From: Chitinophagales bacterium
GTDB taxonomy: Bacteria; Bacteroidota; Bacteroidia; Chitinophagales; Saprospiraceae
Assembly (NCBI GenBank): GCA_013299105.1
Contig: JAAFJY010000001.1
Span: 328,978-392,977, forward strand
DNA: 64,000 nt
Reading direction: 5' to 3'
The notes under the pieces were generated by a model. That model did no database searches. It was not told where the DNA came from and saw only the letters and a list, made by a program, of their open reading frames with translations. Position numbers and translations under genes: made by a program. Shown here in pieces: positions 53,598 through 62,317 of this stretch. The first letter of the stretch is position 1. Each line of letters opens with the position of its first letter.

Positions 53598-54400
53598 AAA
53601 ACACTTGGATACTCTGGCTCATGATGCCTTTTTGGGGTTTCGCACAACCCAATTGCAATGCTTTTTTGTACCAAGGCGACACCTTGCAATACAAGGCTTG
53701 TCAACTCGTCAAAAACATTGACGATGTGCACTACCAGTTCAGCCGCGAGTTTCAGGAATTGTACGACCAGGCTTTGACCATTTGCCCATACTTTGCCTAT
53801 GCTTACCGCGAAAAATCGGTAGCTTACCTGAAAAGTGGTGATTTTTTGGGCTGGAAAAAGCTTATCGACCAGGCTGTGAAATACGACGCTCGTGGCAACC
53901 TGGGTGACCGGGCTTGGTGCCGTTACCAGTTTTTCAGGGATTACAAAGGAGCCTTGGAAGATTTCAAGCAACTCGATGTGCTGATGAAAACCAGCGACAT
54001 CGGTTATTCGGTAAATGGCGACTATCACTTAAACATTGCCCGGGCCATCTGTTATAGCGCTTTGGGGCAAAAAAAGCAGGCCAGAACGGTGATTGAAAAC
54101 CAACTTAAAGCGCCAAAGTACGAACCTGGCCTCTACGATTTTTTCCAATTGGGGCTTTTGTGCCATCAATTGGGTGACGAAACCGCAGCCCTAAAAAACT
54201 TCGACTTGCAAATGCAGCGCAACGAACTAGCCGATGCAGCTTATTACCTCTGCAAAATCTACAAAGCCCGCGGTGAGCAGGATAAATACCAACAATTTAA
54301 AAAACAAGCCTTGGAGCTTTATGGACGCAAGCGTTTTATGCTCAACCCTTACACCCACCATTGGGGCAGGGTGTTTTTGAAGGAAATCGAGGGGGCGTAA
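53594..54400 (+). CDS. exported TPR-like protein
   Basis: A 268-residue protein with signal peptide MKNTWILWLMMPFWGFAQ and several helical TPR-type repeats (YDQALTICPYFAYAYREKSVAYLKSGDF, LNIARAICYSALGQKKQARTVIENQL, AAYYLCKIYKARGEQDKYQQFKKQAL). It is probably periplasmic. The ATGA overlap with the preceding lipoprotein gene shows the two are coupled and suggests that their products work together. It converges with the sialate esterase gene, leaving an 11-bp gap. Confidence 0.8.
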   Translation: MKNTWILWLMMPFWGFAQPNCNAFLYQGDTLQYKACQLVKNIDDVHYQFSREFQELYDQALTICPYFAYAYREKSVAYLKSGDFLGWKKLIDQAVKYDARGNLGDRAWCRYQFFRDYKGALEDFKQLDVLMKTSDIGYSVNGDYHLNIARAICYSALGQKKQARTVIENQLKAPKYEPGLYDFFQLGLLCHQLGDETAALKNFDLQMQRNELADAAYYLCKIYKARGEQDKYQQFKKQALELYGRKRFMLNPYTHHWGRVFLKEIEGA

Positions 54401-54411
54401 ATCCCCCTGAC

Positions 54412-56361
54412 TCAAGGCTTGATTTCCCAGTCATCGGTACGGAAACTTCCCACTGGCAGGCCGTTTTTGCCAAACAGATTGGCTTCAACAGGGGACTGGC
54501 CCCAGGCATATCGCACGGCAAGGGGCTTTGCAACTGCATCACTTTTCAAAATCACTTCATTGCCTACAATGCGAGCACTGGCCCAATGGAATTTTTTATC
54601 CTCGCCAGCTACTACAAACCCCTTCAAATAGCCATAACGGTCTTTGGCCATCAAGCCATCACTTGCATTTTTGAACCGCAGTCGTACTTCGGGGCCATCG
54701 AAAAAAGCTTGCTCCAAGCTGGGGCTTTCAGCAGCCAGGTCTTTTTCGCCGTACACCATTTTGCGGGCCAAAAGTGACAAGCGATGCCCAACGGTTTGTT
54801 TGTCGGTAGGGTGTACATCTTTGGGGTTGCCAACATCCAGGATTACTGCCATTGCAGCATTGGGCACTTTTTTGACGGCCTCGGCCTGCGATTCGCGCAA
54901 TAAAGCCCAGTTGCTCATTTGGTTGGGGTCTTCCCACAAGGCTCCGTTGCTGGTCAATTGCACCACTAGAAAGGGCAAATCCCCTTGTCCCCATTTTTTG
55001 CGCCAATCAGTAATCATGTTGGCCAATTGCTGGCGGTATTCAAAAACACCGGGCATGGGCCAACTGTTGGACTCCCCTTGGTACCACAAGAAACCTTTGA
55101 TCGGAAAACGGTGCAGGGGGGCGATCATGTAATTGTACAAAAGCATCGGGCCCGTGTCAAATTGTTGTGAGGACAAATACTGAAAATTAAAAAGCTTGTA
55201 TTTCCACTCGCCGCTCAAGTCGATTTTACCGCAAGCGGTTTGCAAATACATGCCCTCGCTATCCGTCCAGGTACCGCAAGACCCTCCTTGGTCGTAAATG
55301 CGGAGGCTGATGACATTTTTACCCACTTTCCACACCTGAGCGGGTACTGAAAAACGACGCAGTTTACCACTCGCTTGCGAAGTCGTATCCACTGGAACGC
55401 CATTTACCCAAATTTGCACCGCATCAGAAAAATATCCCAGGTTGAGATCCAGGCTGCCACCCAAACTGCTGGCTGGCAAGTCAAGGGTTTTGCGCAGCCA
55501 CAGCACGCCGTCAAAATTCTCCCGGGCTTCGCCCCAAAACCAGGAAGGCAAGGGCATTTTTCGCCAATCCTGATCGGCGTAATCAAGGCTAGTTAAAGTG
55601 GGGGTGGCCCCGTTCATTTCCCTAGATTCGTTGGGAATAGGACCATGAATTTTCTCTACCTCGCTACGTTTGCGGAATTGTTCTTTGCTGTGATAGCTAT
55701 CCACATCGCTGAGAAATTTGTAGCCATTGCCTTCCATGCTGGCCCAACATTCCAGGCGAGTACCACCCCAGCTGGAGTTGATCAGGCCCAGTGGAATGTT
55801 GGGTTGCTGCTTGCGCAAATCGCGGGTAAAGAAGTAGCCCACTGCGGTAAAATTGCCTACTTTTTCGGGCGAGTTGACATCCCAACCCAGTGCAGGCAAG
55901 GTGTCTTGTACTTTTCCGCCAAACTTATTGGGGATTTTGACGTGGCGGATCAAGGGATCTTTTGCAGCAGCTTGCTCTGCAAGAAAATTGTCGGCAGATT
56001 GCACGCTCCACTCCATGTTCGATTGGCCAGAACACAGCCAAACGTCACCAAAAAGCACATTTTTCAGCTCCTTGCGGCCCGTTTTACCCCAGGTGAACAC
56101 CAGATCGTAAGGGCCGCCTGCTGCTTGGGCGGGCAATTTGATTTCCCACTTACCTGCTGCATCTGCTTTGGTACTCAGGTTTTGTCCCCGAAAACTCAGG
56201 TTGATTTTCTCTGCCGCTTTGGCCGTGCCCCAAATTGGTACACTGGTTTCGCGTTGCAAAACCATGTTGTGGGTAAAAATGGCGTGTAGGCGTAGGTCTT
56301 GAGCAAAACTTCGTCCAGCGTTTAGGAGCAAAAACAAGCTAACAAGGATGAATAAGCGCAT
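54412..56361 (-). CDS. sialate O-acetylesterase
   Basis: A 649-residue exported SGNH-type esterase that removes acetyl groups from sugars. The nucleophile lies in LCSGQSNMEWSV near residue 113, and the DVHPTDKQTVGHRLS segment carries the catalytic Asp-x-x-His. A beta-sandwich insert (about residues 285-385, GVLWLRKTLDLPASSLGGSLDLNLGYFSDAVQIWVNG) interrupts the catalytic domain, as in many Bacteroidota members. It follows the DUF4038 glycosidase gene by 37 bp on the same strand, so the pair probably degrades an acetylated glycan together. Confidence 0.92.
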   Translation of the reverse strand: MRLFILVSLFLLLNAGRSFAQDLRLHAIFTHNMVLQRETSVPIWGTAKAAEKINLSFRGQNLSTKADAAGKWEIKLPAQAAGGPYDLVFTWGKTGRKELKNVLFGDVWLCSGQSNMEWSVQSADNFLAEQAAAKDPLIRHVKIPNKFGGKVQDTLPALGWDVNSPEKVGNFTAVGYFFTRDLRKQQPNIPLGLINSSWGGTRLECWASMEGNGYKFLSDVDSYHSKEQFRKRSEVEKIHGPIPNESREMNGATPTLTSLDYADQDWRKMPLPSWFWGEARENFDGVLWLRKTLDLPASSLGGSLDLNLGYFSDAVQIWVNGVPVDTTSQASGKLRRFSVPAQVWKVGKNVISLRIYDQGGSCGTWTDSEGMYLQTACGKIDLSGEWKYKLFNFQYLSSQQFDTGPMLLYNYMIAPLHRFPIKGFLWYQGESNSWPMPGVFEYRQQLANMITDWRKKWGQGDLPFLVVQLTSNGALWEDPNQMSNWALLRESQAEAVKKVPNAAMAVILDVGNPKDVHPTDKQTVGHRLSLLARKMVYGEKDLAAESPSLEQAFFDGPEVRLRFKNASDGLMAKDRYGYLKGFVVAGEDKKFHWASARIVGNEVILKSDAVAKPLAVRYAWGQSPVEANLFGKNGLPVGSFRTDDWEIKP

Positions 56362-56398
56362 GGTGTTGGTTTGTTGTGATCAGGTAAGCTGGCTGGTT

Positions 56399-58072
56399 TT
56401 ATTTACGCACCAGCCTGATGGCCCAATTGCCGTCCAGTGGATAGAATTTTTTCAAATCGCTGGGATAAGTAAAGACCGGGCCTTTGACCTCACCCAGGTC
56501 CCATTTCTCGCCGCTGCGGGGATTGATCAACTCGCCTTGGTAAGCTTGATCATCCAATTGCAGTATCACCTGGGGTTTCATCGTATAAATGAGGTATTGC
56601 TTGCCAGGTTCAGCCAGGCAGAGGTTGCCTTCGTTGATCAAATGACCTGCGGGGTTCATTTTCCACCACTCCAGCGAAGTGAAGGTTTCGTACAAAATAT
56701 CGTGGTATTTGAACAGGATCATGTCGGCATTTCCCCGGCCATTGATCCAACCTCCGCCCGTGTCTTTGCCTGCTCCAGTACCATCGTTGGCTCGTTCGCC
56801 CGTGGTTTGGTAGCAGCCTGCCATGTACATCTGCCAGGCCAGGTGGATGCGGTTTTCGGCGGCTCGGCCAGGGGCTACTTTGGTCGTTCCACAACCCCAA
56901 GCTGGGTAGTGGCCTTCATAGCCGTATTCTTCATTGACCTGGGGCTTGGGCGTGCCCGTAGCTGCCTGTTCTTCGCGGTAACTGAGCATTTTTTTGTAGT
57001 CGGCGCACTCGTCCCAGTTTTGGAACATGGTAAAATCCACCCAATTGGCCTTGCGAAAGGGAAAATCCCCGTGCCCGTGAATCGACATGGCATGGTCATA
57101 GGGGTCTTCATCGCGGATGAATTGCCCCATCTTATCGGCCCATTCTTCGCTGCGGAAGAGGTGGTACTCATTGGTCACGTCCCACATCACATTGGAGTAA
57201 GCCGCCAGGCGCGAAATGGCATAACGGTAGTAGCGCTTTTCGTCCTCATTGCCCATCTTGGCTTTTTTGAAAGGGTCGCAACCGTGGTCCAGGCCATCGA
57301 CATAAAAAATGAGCGACACCACGATGTTTTTCGAGCGGGCGTGGGCCACCATGCGCTCAATTTTTTGCCAATGCGCTACATTGAAGCGGGTTACATCAAA
57401 ACCTGGATCATCCAAATCCAAAGGCCGGGCGGCAATCCAGGGATTGAGCATGAAGGTAAATTTGGCCGATTCCTTAACCATCGGCTCACTCCAACGGCTG
57501 CCGTCGTTTTGGCGGGCATTCATGCTCACGCGCATCCGGTTGATGTGGGTTTTGGCGTAACGGTCGATCACCCCCCGGATCATGCTTTCGTCTTTCCAAC
57601 CCAAAAGCCAGTAACAAGTGGTGCCATTGTAGAAATAATGCTCCTTGGTGCCCTCCCACATGAAATGCCAGGGGTAGGCTGGGTCAATTTGCACCATGCC
57701 TTTGCGCTTGCTGCCAATGGAGCTGAATTTGTCGCTGACCTTCTGGGTTTTGCCGTTTTGTTCCCAGCTCAAGGTCCAAGCATACAGACCAGTTTGGCGA
57801 GGCATGAAGCGGATTATAAACAACTTACCTGCTTGATCGTCGCAAAAACCCTTCACGTTGATTTTTTCACCGTTGGGGGCCGTAAAAACAGCGCTGAGGT
57901 TCACATCAGTAAAAGGGTTCTTGGCAGTTGGCACTGGAACATTGACGCGGATTTCCTGAAAGTCATGCGCTTCAACGATCGTTCTGACCTGTGAAACGCG
58001 AATAGTAGGCAGGTTTTGGCCCTGCAAACTACCGAAAAGCAAGAGGGAAAGCCAAAGAATGGTGTGTTTCAT
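56399..58072 (-). CDS. DUF5060/DUF4038 putative glycoside hydrolase
   Basis: A 557-residue exported protein. After the signal peptide an Ig-like DUF5060 domain spans about residues 25-110 (FQEIRVNVPVPTAKNPFTDVNLSAVFTAPNG), followed by the DUF4038 TIM barrel (HFMWEGTKEHYFYNGTTCYWLLGW, MRVSMNARQNDGSRW, SNVMWDVTNEYHLFRSEEW, PQVNEEYGYEG) with conserved glutamates that are plausible catalytic residues, and a C-terminal beta domain (LIYTMKPQVILQLD). Related barrels include apiosidases. It is the first gene of an operon with the sialate esterase. A long antisense open frame over this gene is not considered real. Confidence 0.88.
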   Translation of the reverse strand: MKHTILWLSLLLFGSLQGQNLPTIRVSQVRTIVEAHDFQEIRVNVPVPTAKNPFTDVNLSAVFTAPNGEKINVKGFCDDQAGKLFIIRFMPRQTGLYAWTLSWEQNGKTQKVSDKFSSIGSKRKGMVQIDPAYPWHFMWEGTKEHYFYNGTTCYWLLGWKDESMIRGVIDRYAKTHINRMRVSMNARQNDGSRWSEPMVKESAKFTFMLNPWIAARPLDLDDPGFDVTRFNVAHWQKIERMVAHARSKNIVVSLIFYVDGLDHGCDPFKKAKMGNEDEKRYYRYAISRLAAYSNVMWDVTNEYHLFRSEEWADKMGQFIRDEDPYDHAMSIHGHGDFPFRKANWVDFTMFQNWDECADYKKMLSYREEQAATGTPKPQVNEEYGYEGHYPAWGCGTTKVAPGRAAENRIHLAWQMYMAGCYQTTGERANDGTGAGKDTGGGWINGRGNADMILFKYHDILYETFTSLEWWKMNPAGHLINEGNLCLAEPGKQYLIYTMKPQVILQLDDQAYQGELINPRSGEKWDLGEVKGPVFTYPSDLKKFYPLDGNWAIRLVRK

Positions 58073-58121
58073 GTTTGTTTATTGAAGTGACATAAGCTTG
58101 CAAAACCCCAAAAATAAGCGC

Positions 58122-58152
58122 TGGCCGTGAAAAAACGGATTTCTCACGGCCA
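58122..58152 (-). terminator. stem-loop between the small coiled-coil gene and the DUF4038 gene
   Basis: TGGCCGTGA (58122-58130) and TCACGGCCA (58144-58152) form a perfect 9-bp stem. On the minus strand the arm is followed by GCGCTTATTTTT, which fits an intrinsic terminator for the gene ending at 58236. Confidence 0.65.
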
Positions 58153-58208
58153 ACGGCATAAAAAAGAAGGTATTTTTCGTACAAGCTTCACTCGGAGGAC
58201 TTTCTTCT

Positions 58209-58240
58209 CAACTCCTCAACTTCTAAACTCCTAAACTACA
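58209..58240. repeat. 16-bp doublet (family C), diverged
   Basis: CAACTCCTCAACTTCT followed by AAACTCCTAAACTACA. It reaches into the last codons and the stop of the adjacent leftward gene, so the repeat supplies part of that gene's 3' end. Confidence 0.7.
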
Positions 58241-58739
58241 ACTTGTACGTCTTACCTTTAGGCTTGGGCTTGCTATCGGGCTTGGCTGGTTCGCCAGGTT
58301 TATTTGGCTCACTTGGCTTGGCAGGCGCTTCAGGGTTTTCATTTTCTTCGAAAAAGCGTAAGAAAGGAAAAAGGCCCTCACCATTTTTCTCCATTCCCTC
58401 GAATTGTTTTTGCATTTGCTCTGCCATTTGCATCATTTGGCGTTGCATTTTGGCGAGGTCCATGGTCAGGATGCTGTCTTGGCCTTGCAGCTTGATGCCC
58501 AAATCGTCCAGATTCAGGTTTTCAAAATGGCGCATCTGGGGCTCAAACTGGCGTTGGATCAGGGTATCCCACTGGATGGTATTGAACGAATCCTGCTTGA
58601 GCGGAAAACTCTTCATCCATTGTTCCAGCTGCTTGCTGATATTTTCCAATTGTTTGAACAAGGGCTGTTCTTGGCTTTGTGCTGCCAGGTTACCCCAAGC
58701 CAGGCAGGCCAACATAGCGATCAAAGCAATTTTTTTCAT
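58236..58739 (-). CDS. exported Met/Gln-rich hypothetical protein
   Basis: A 167-residue protein starting at 58739 with a signal peptide (MKKIALIAMLACLAWGNLAAQ). The middle is an amphipathic helix rich in glutamine and methionine (MQRQMMQMAEQMQKQFEGMEKN), and the C-terminus is a proline/lysine-rich low-complexity tail (a PAKPSEPNKPGEPAKP-type pattern). No family is recognised. It might be a periplasmic helical protein. The last codons overlap a repeat. Confidence 0.7.
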   Translation of the reverse strand: MKKIALIAMLACLAWGNLAAQSQEQPLFKQLENISKQLEQWMKSFPLKQDSFNTIQWDTLIQRQFEPQMRHFENLNLDDLGIKLQGQDSILTMDLAKMQRQMMQMAEQMQKQFEGMEKNGEGLFPFLRFFEENENPEAPAKPSEPNKPGEPAKPDSKPKPKGKTYKL

Positions 58740-58956
58740 CGTGTTATTTTGGTAATAAAGACTGCCACCATCGGCTTTCCGTTGCATTAGACGTAAAAAA
58801 AAGGGGGGGTAACTGCGTGAAAAAGGGCTATGAACAAAAATTACAATTGTGATAAAACAAAAAAATGTGATGGATTCAAAAAAATAGAGACAAATTTTTG
58901 TTTTTCTAAAAAATAAACTATTTTTGTTTTTATTTATTTTTTTAAATCATCCAAAT

Positions 58957-59802
58957 ATGGCAAATCAATTTGGTGGCAAATGGACAAAAGATAAGATTGA
59001 AACTTTTGTCAAATACACAAAAGCATACTTAGAAATAATGAAAGACAGGCCGTATTTTTCATTAATCTATTTTGATGGTTTTGCTGGCTCTGGTGCCATC
59101 ATGCAAGATGGCAATGATTATGACTTACTAGAGGGGGTGGCTAAACAGGTTCTCGATATTGACCAACCTCGTATATTCGATATTTATTATTTTGTTGAGA
59201 AGGATCAAAACAATCAAACGACATTAGAGGCTATGGTCAAATCACAATACCCAAATCGCAATGCTTTTGTAGTTTGCAATGACTGTAATAATCGTCTCCT
59301 AACAATGGCACAATTTCTAAATCGCCCTCAAAACAAAAAATACAAAGTACTTGCCTTTATTGATCCTTATGGAATGCAAGTAAAATGGTCTTCTCTGGAA
59401 GCTTTGAAAGATCTGAGTATCGATATGTGGATACTAGTTCCAACAGGATTAGGGGTTACGCGACTTTTAAAAAACAATGGTGAGATAGAGGACAGCCTTA
59501 TGGAGCGGTTAAAAACTTTCCTCGGTCTTGGATCAGAAGAAATAAAAAACTATTTTTACAAATCAGTTTCTACGACCAATTTATTTGGAGAGGATGAAAC
59601 ACTTTTGGTCAAAGAAAGAAGGATTGCCCAAAAAGCAGCAGAACTTTACCGCGAACGCTTAAATTCGATTTTCAAGCACGTGTCAAAACCTTTGCAGATG
59701 ACCAATTCAAAGGGTTCCATTATGTACCATTTTCTAATGTGCTCCAACAACAGAGTTGCGGCTAAGATAGCAAATGATATTGTGACTCCAAAATTCAGAT
59801 AA
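58957..59802 (+). CDS. tcmP: three-Cys-motif partner protein (TcmP family)
   Basis: A 281-residue protein from the ATG at 58957; an upstream start would add only an AT-rich low-complexity stretch. The N-terminus (GGKWTKDKIETFVKYTKAYL) and the DGFAGSG motif at residues 40-46 with FIDPYG at 134-139 are typical of TcmP. These two motifs resemble motifs I and IV of class I methyltransferases; that resemblance is my inference. The function is unknown. It overlaps nothing and is followed after 2 bp by its usual partner. Base composition is clearly more AT-rich than the neighbours, suggesting transfer. Confidence 0.88.
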   Translation: MANQFGGKWTKDKIETFVKYTKAYLEIMKDRPYFSLIYFDGFAGSGAIMQDGNDYDLLEGVAKQVLDIDQPRIFDIYYFVEKDQNNQTTLEAMVKSQYPNRNAFVVCNDCNNRLLTMAQFLNRPQNKKYKVLAFIDPYGMQVKWSSLEALKDLSIDMWILVPTGLGVTRLLKNNGEIEDSLMERLKTFLGLGSEEIKNYFYKSVSTTNLFGEDETLLVKERRIAQKAAELYRERLNSIFKHVSKPLQMTNSKGSIMYHFLMCSNNRVAAKIANDIVTPKFR

Positions 59803-59804
59803 AC

Positions 59805-60536
59805 ATGGCACAATCAAGCATTGAATGGACGGAAATGACATGGAACCCCGTCACAGGTTGTGATAAAGTTTCTGCTGGCTGTAAATTTTGTTACGCAGAA
59901 GTTATGGCAAGAAGATTACAAGCAATGGGCCTCGAAAAGTATAGGGATGGCTTTAAGATTACATTGCAACCTGATGCTTTACATATTCCGTACTCGTGGA
60001 AAAAGTCTAAAGTAGTATTTGTAAACTCTATGAGCGACTTATTCCATCCTGAAATTCCCTTGGATTACATCAAAAAAGTGTTTCGCGTAATGAATGAAAC
60101 TCCTCAACATAAATACCAAGTTTTGACAAAACGAGCCGAGATATTGGCACTATATAGTAATGAATTGGATTGGACAAGTAATATCTGGATGGGTGTTTCG
60201 GTCGAAAACTCAAAAGTATTAGACCGGATTCAATACTTAAAATCAACAGGTGCAAAAATAAAGTTCCTTTCTTGTGAGCCATTATTATCTGCTTTACCAA
60301 AGTTAGAACTAAATGGTATTGACTGGGTTATTGTTGGCGGAGAAAGTGGAAGAGGAAAAATTAGACCTATGCGTGAAAATTGGGTTCTTGATATTCAACA
60401 ACAATGTTCGGATAACAAAGTCCCATTCTTTTTTAAACAATGGGGAGGAACCAATAAAAAGAAATCAGGTCGAATGCTAAATGGTCAGACATATGATGAA
60501 ATGCCCGCTATACCCCTGGAAAAACAAACAATTTAA
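59805..60536 (+). CDS. three-Cys-motif Gp37/Gp68-family (DUF5131) protein
   Basis: A 243-residue protein of the phage Gp37/Gp68 family. The motif C19-x6-C26-x2-C29 (TGCDKVSAGCKFCYAE) is the three-cysteine signature after which the partner is named, and probably binds an iron-sulfur cluster in a radical-SAM-like barrel. Also typical are FVNSMSDLFH, YQVLTKRAE, WMGVSVEN, LSCEPLL, WVIVGGESG and FFFKQWGG. Biochemical activity is unknown. It is separated from tcmP by 2 bp, shares its AT-rich composition, and the two form a self-contained cassette of the kind found in phages and islands. Confidence 0.9.
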   Translation: MAQSSIEWTEMTWNPVTGCDKVSAGCKFCYAEVMARRLQAMGLEKYRDGFKITLQPDALHIPYSWKKSKVVFVNSMSDLFHPEIPLDYIKKVFRVMNETPQHKYQVLTKRAEILALYSNELDWTSNIWMGVSVENSKVLDRIQYLKSTGAKIKFLSCEPLLSALPKLELNGIDWVIVGGESGRGKIRPMRENWVLDIQQQCSDNKVPFFFKQWGGTNKKKSGRMLNGQTYDEMPAIPLEKQTI

Positions 60537-60642
60537 TGTTAAGGTATTCTGTATAAAATATTTTCATTCTGTTGGACAAACGAGTAGTTTTTTGACTGCC
60601 ACTCAATATGAAATTTTACTCGAAGAAAAGTATTGATGAAAT

Positions 60643-61317
60643 TCACCCAATCTCCCGAATCACCTTGGCGGGTGCCCCATAAGCCACTACCCCCGCAGGA
60701 ATATCCTTGGTGACCACCGAACCAGCACCGATGATGCTGCCTGCGCCGATTTTCACCTGGTCCAGTACTGTAGCTCCTGCCCCAATTACGACGCCAGGCT
60801 CCAAATGGCAGCAACCTGCTACATCTACACCTGGGTTGAGGCCCACAAAATCTTCCAGAATAGTATGGTGCCCCACGCTGACTTTGCGGTTAATGGCTAC
60901 AAAAGACCCTAATTGAGCATGAGGTCCGATCACCGAAAGCGGGCCGACATACAAGCCATGCCCTCGTACCAGATTCGGAGGGCAATAAGCACTGGCATGG
61001 ATCGAAGGGACGTAATCCTCGGCTCGAATACCATAATTTTTGGCAAAAAACGCCACAATGGCCGCCCGACTTTTACCTACTGAACCCAACAAACAAGGTA
61101 CAGCGGCTTGCATTTGCCAATCTTCGTAAAAAATTTCTTCACACCTGATGCCTGGGACTTCGTAAGGATACTGCCGAGAATCGTTTTGTGCTGCTGGCAG
61201 GTTGCTGACGATTTGAATGTTGAATTCCGCGCCAGGACGCTGGCTCGCCAGGTTGTCAAGCAACATGGCCACCGCAAAATTGCTTTGCCCCAAGATGTAA
61301 AAATCTGGCTTGTTCAT
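60643..61317 (-). CDS. PglD/NeuD-like sugar O-acyltransferase
   Basis: A 224-residue protein. The first ~90 residues are a Rossmann-like PglD_N domain (MNKPDFYILGQSNFA), the rest a left-handed beta-helix of hexapeptide repeats (VRGHGLYVGPLSVIGPHAQLG, CCHLEPGVVIGAGATVLDQVKIGAGSIIGAGSVV) ending in YGAPAKVIREIG. The histidine pair in VSVGHHTILED is the usual catalytic base region. It would transfer an acetyl group to an amino- or hydroxy-sugar. Its ATG overlaps the stop of the BKACE gene upstream, so the two are co-translated, which is an unusual partnership. Confidence 0.88.
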   Translation of the reverse strand: MNKPDFYILGQSNFAVAMLLDNLASQRPGAEFNIQIVSNLPAAQNDSRQYPYEVPGIRCEEIFYEDWQMQAAVPCLLGSVGKSRAAIVAFFAKNYGIRAEDYVPSIHASAYCPPNLVRGHGLYVGPLSVIGPHAQLGSFVAINRKVSVGHHTILEDFVGLNPGVDVAGCCHLEPGVVIGAGATVLDQVKIGAGSIIGAGSVVTKDIPAGVVAYGAPAKVIREIG

Positions 61318-62159
61318 TTTTGTCGGTAACGATTATAAAAGCCCAATTCCCCAAAGGTTTTTGGCGACATAATGGGACGCTCAAAGACCTCCGCCAGCTC
61401 GTGAATGCGTTTCAAAAGCCCTGCATTAGTAGCCAATTTTTTACGGTTCCCATCCCAGTAAAGGTTGTCTTCAAGCCCGATCCTGACCCCGCCGCCGCTG
61501 GCCAGCGCCAGGGTATTGGCCCGAAGCTGTTGGTCGCCAATGCCCCCAAAAGCCCAGTAGGCACCAGCAGGCAATTGGCTTTGCATGATGCCCAATTCGC
61601 TGAGGCTGGCCTGGATACCCGCCACATTGCCCGCGATGATGTTGACATAATAAGGCGGCTGAAGCAGGTTTTTACGTACCAAGTAGTGGCCATAGTGCAA
61701 CATACCCAGGTCAAAAACCTCCCACTCCACGTGTACCCCTTCTTCCAGCATTTTGGTGGCCAGTTGTTGGATCATATCTGGTGCATTGGTGCTCGCTTGT
61801 TTTGAAAAATTCAAAGAGCTGAGGGTAAGACTGCCCATATCTGGGCGTAAAGAAAGTACTTCTGAGCGTTTTTCAAAGACATTGTAATTGCGCCCACTGA
61901 GCGAAGCACAAATTACCAACTCAGGGCAAAACTGTCTAATGCCCTCAAAAATTCGCCCATAAATATCGACTTTCCAACTGGGGCTACCGTCGTGTTCCTC
62001 GCGGGCGTGCAAGTGGGCGAGCGTGATGCCAATTTCCACGGCCTCATGGACTTGCTCTACGATTTCATTGACCGCAATAGGCACATGGGGCGACATGGCT
62101 TTAGTAGGTACCATGCCCGTAGGTGTAAAATTGACAATTAGTGAAGTGTTGGTATTCAC
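61314..62159 (-). CDS. beta-keto acid cleavage enzyme (BKACE family)
   Basis: A 281-residue protein of the family that condenses beta-keto acids with acetyl-CoA, whose founder is the 3-keto-5-aminohexanoate cleavage enzyme of lysine fermentation. The zinc-binding HLHARE motif, NFTPTGMVPTKAMSPHVPI opening, and the GGGVRIGLEDN stretch near the C-terminus are diagnostic. I chose a GTG start at 62159 because it fits family length; an ATG at 62303 would overlap the divergent DUF1015 gene and add ~48 unrelated residues. Specific substrate unknown. ATGA overlap with the acyltransferase gene. Confidence 0.85.
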   Translation of the reverse strand: MNTNTSLIVNFTPTGMVPTKAMSPHVPIAVNEIVEQVHEAVEIGITLAHLHAREEHDGSPSWKVDIYGRIFEGIRQFCPELVICASLSGRNYNVFEKRSEVLSLRPDMGSLTLSSLNFSKQASTNAPDMIQQLATKMLEEGVHVEWEVFDLGMLHYGHYLVRKNLLQPPYYVNIIAGNVAGIQASLSELGIMQSQLPAGAYWAFGGIGDQQLRANTLALASGGGVRIGLEDNLYWDGNRKKLATNAGLLKRIHELAEVFERPIMSPKTFGELGFYNRYRQK

Positions 62160-62317
62160 GGTATGAAAGTATCCAGGACAAAATGATTGCGATATTACAA
62201 CAAAACCACTGATTACAGACAACTCGCTGGGCAAAGAATGCTGGCTTTTGGATAAAACCTTACCTTGGAGACCAAATAATGGCAACTTTGTCATCAAATT
62301 CAAAGCCCAGCAAACAC

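Noticed and set aside
56348-57994. 548-codon open frame antisense to the DUF4038 glycosidase gene
   Set aside because: It mirrors a well-supported gene in the complementary codon phase, has no recognisable domain and is rich in residues typical of shadow frames (His, Val, Phe). It results from the codon bias of the real gene.
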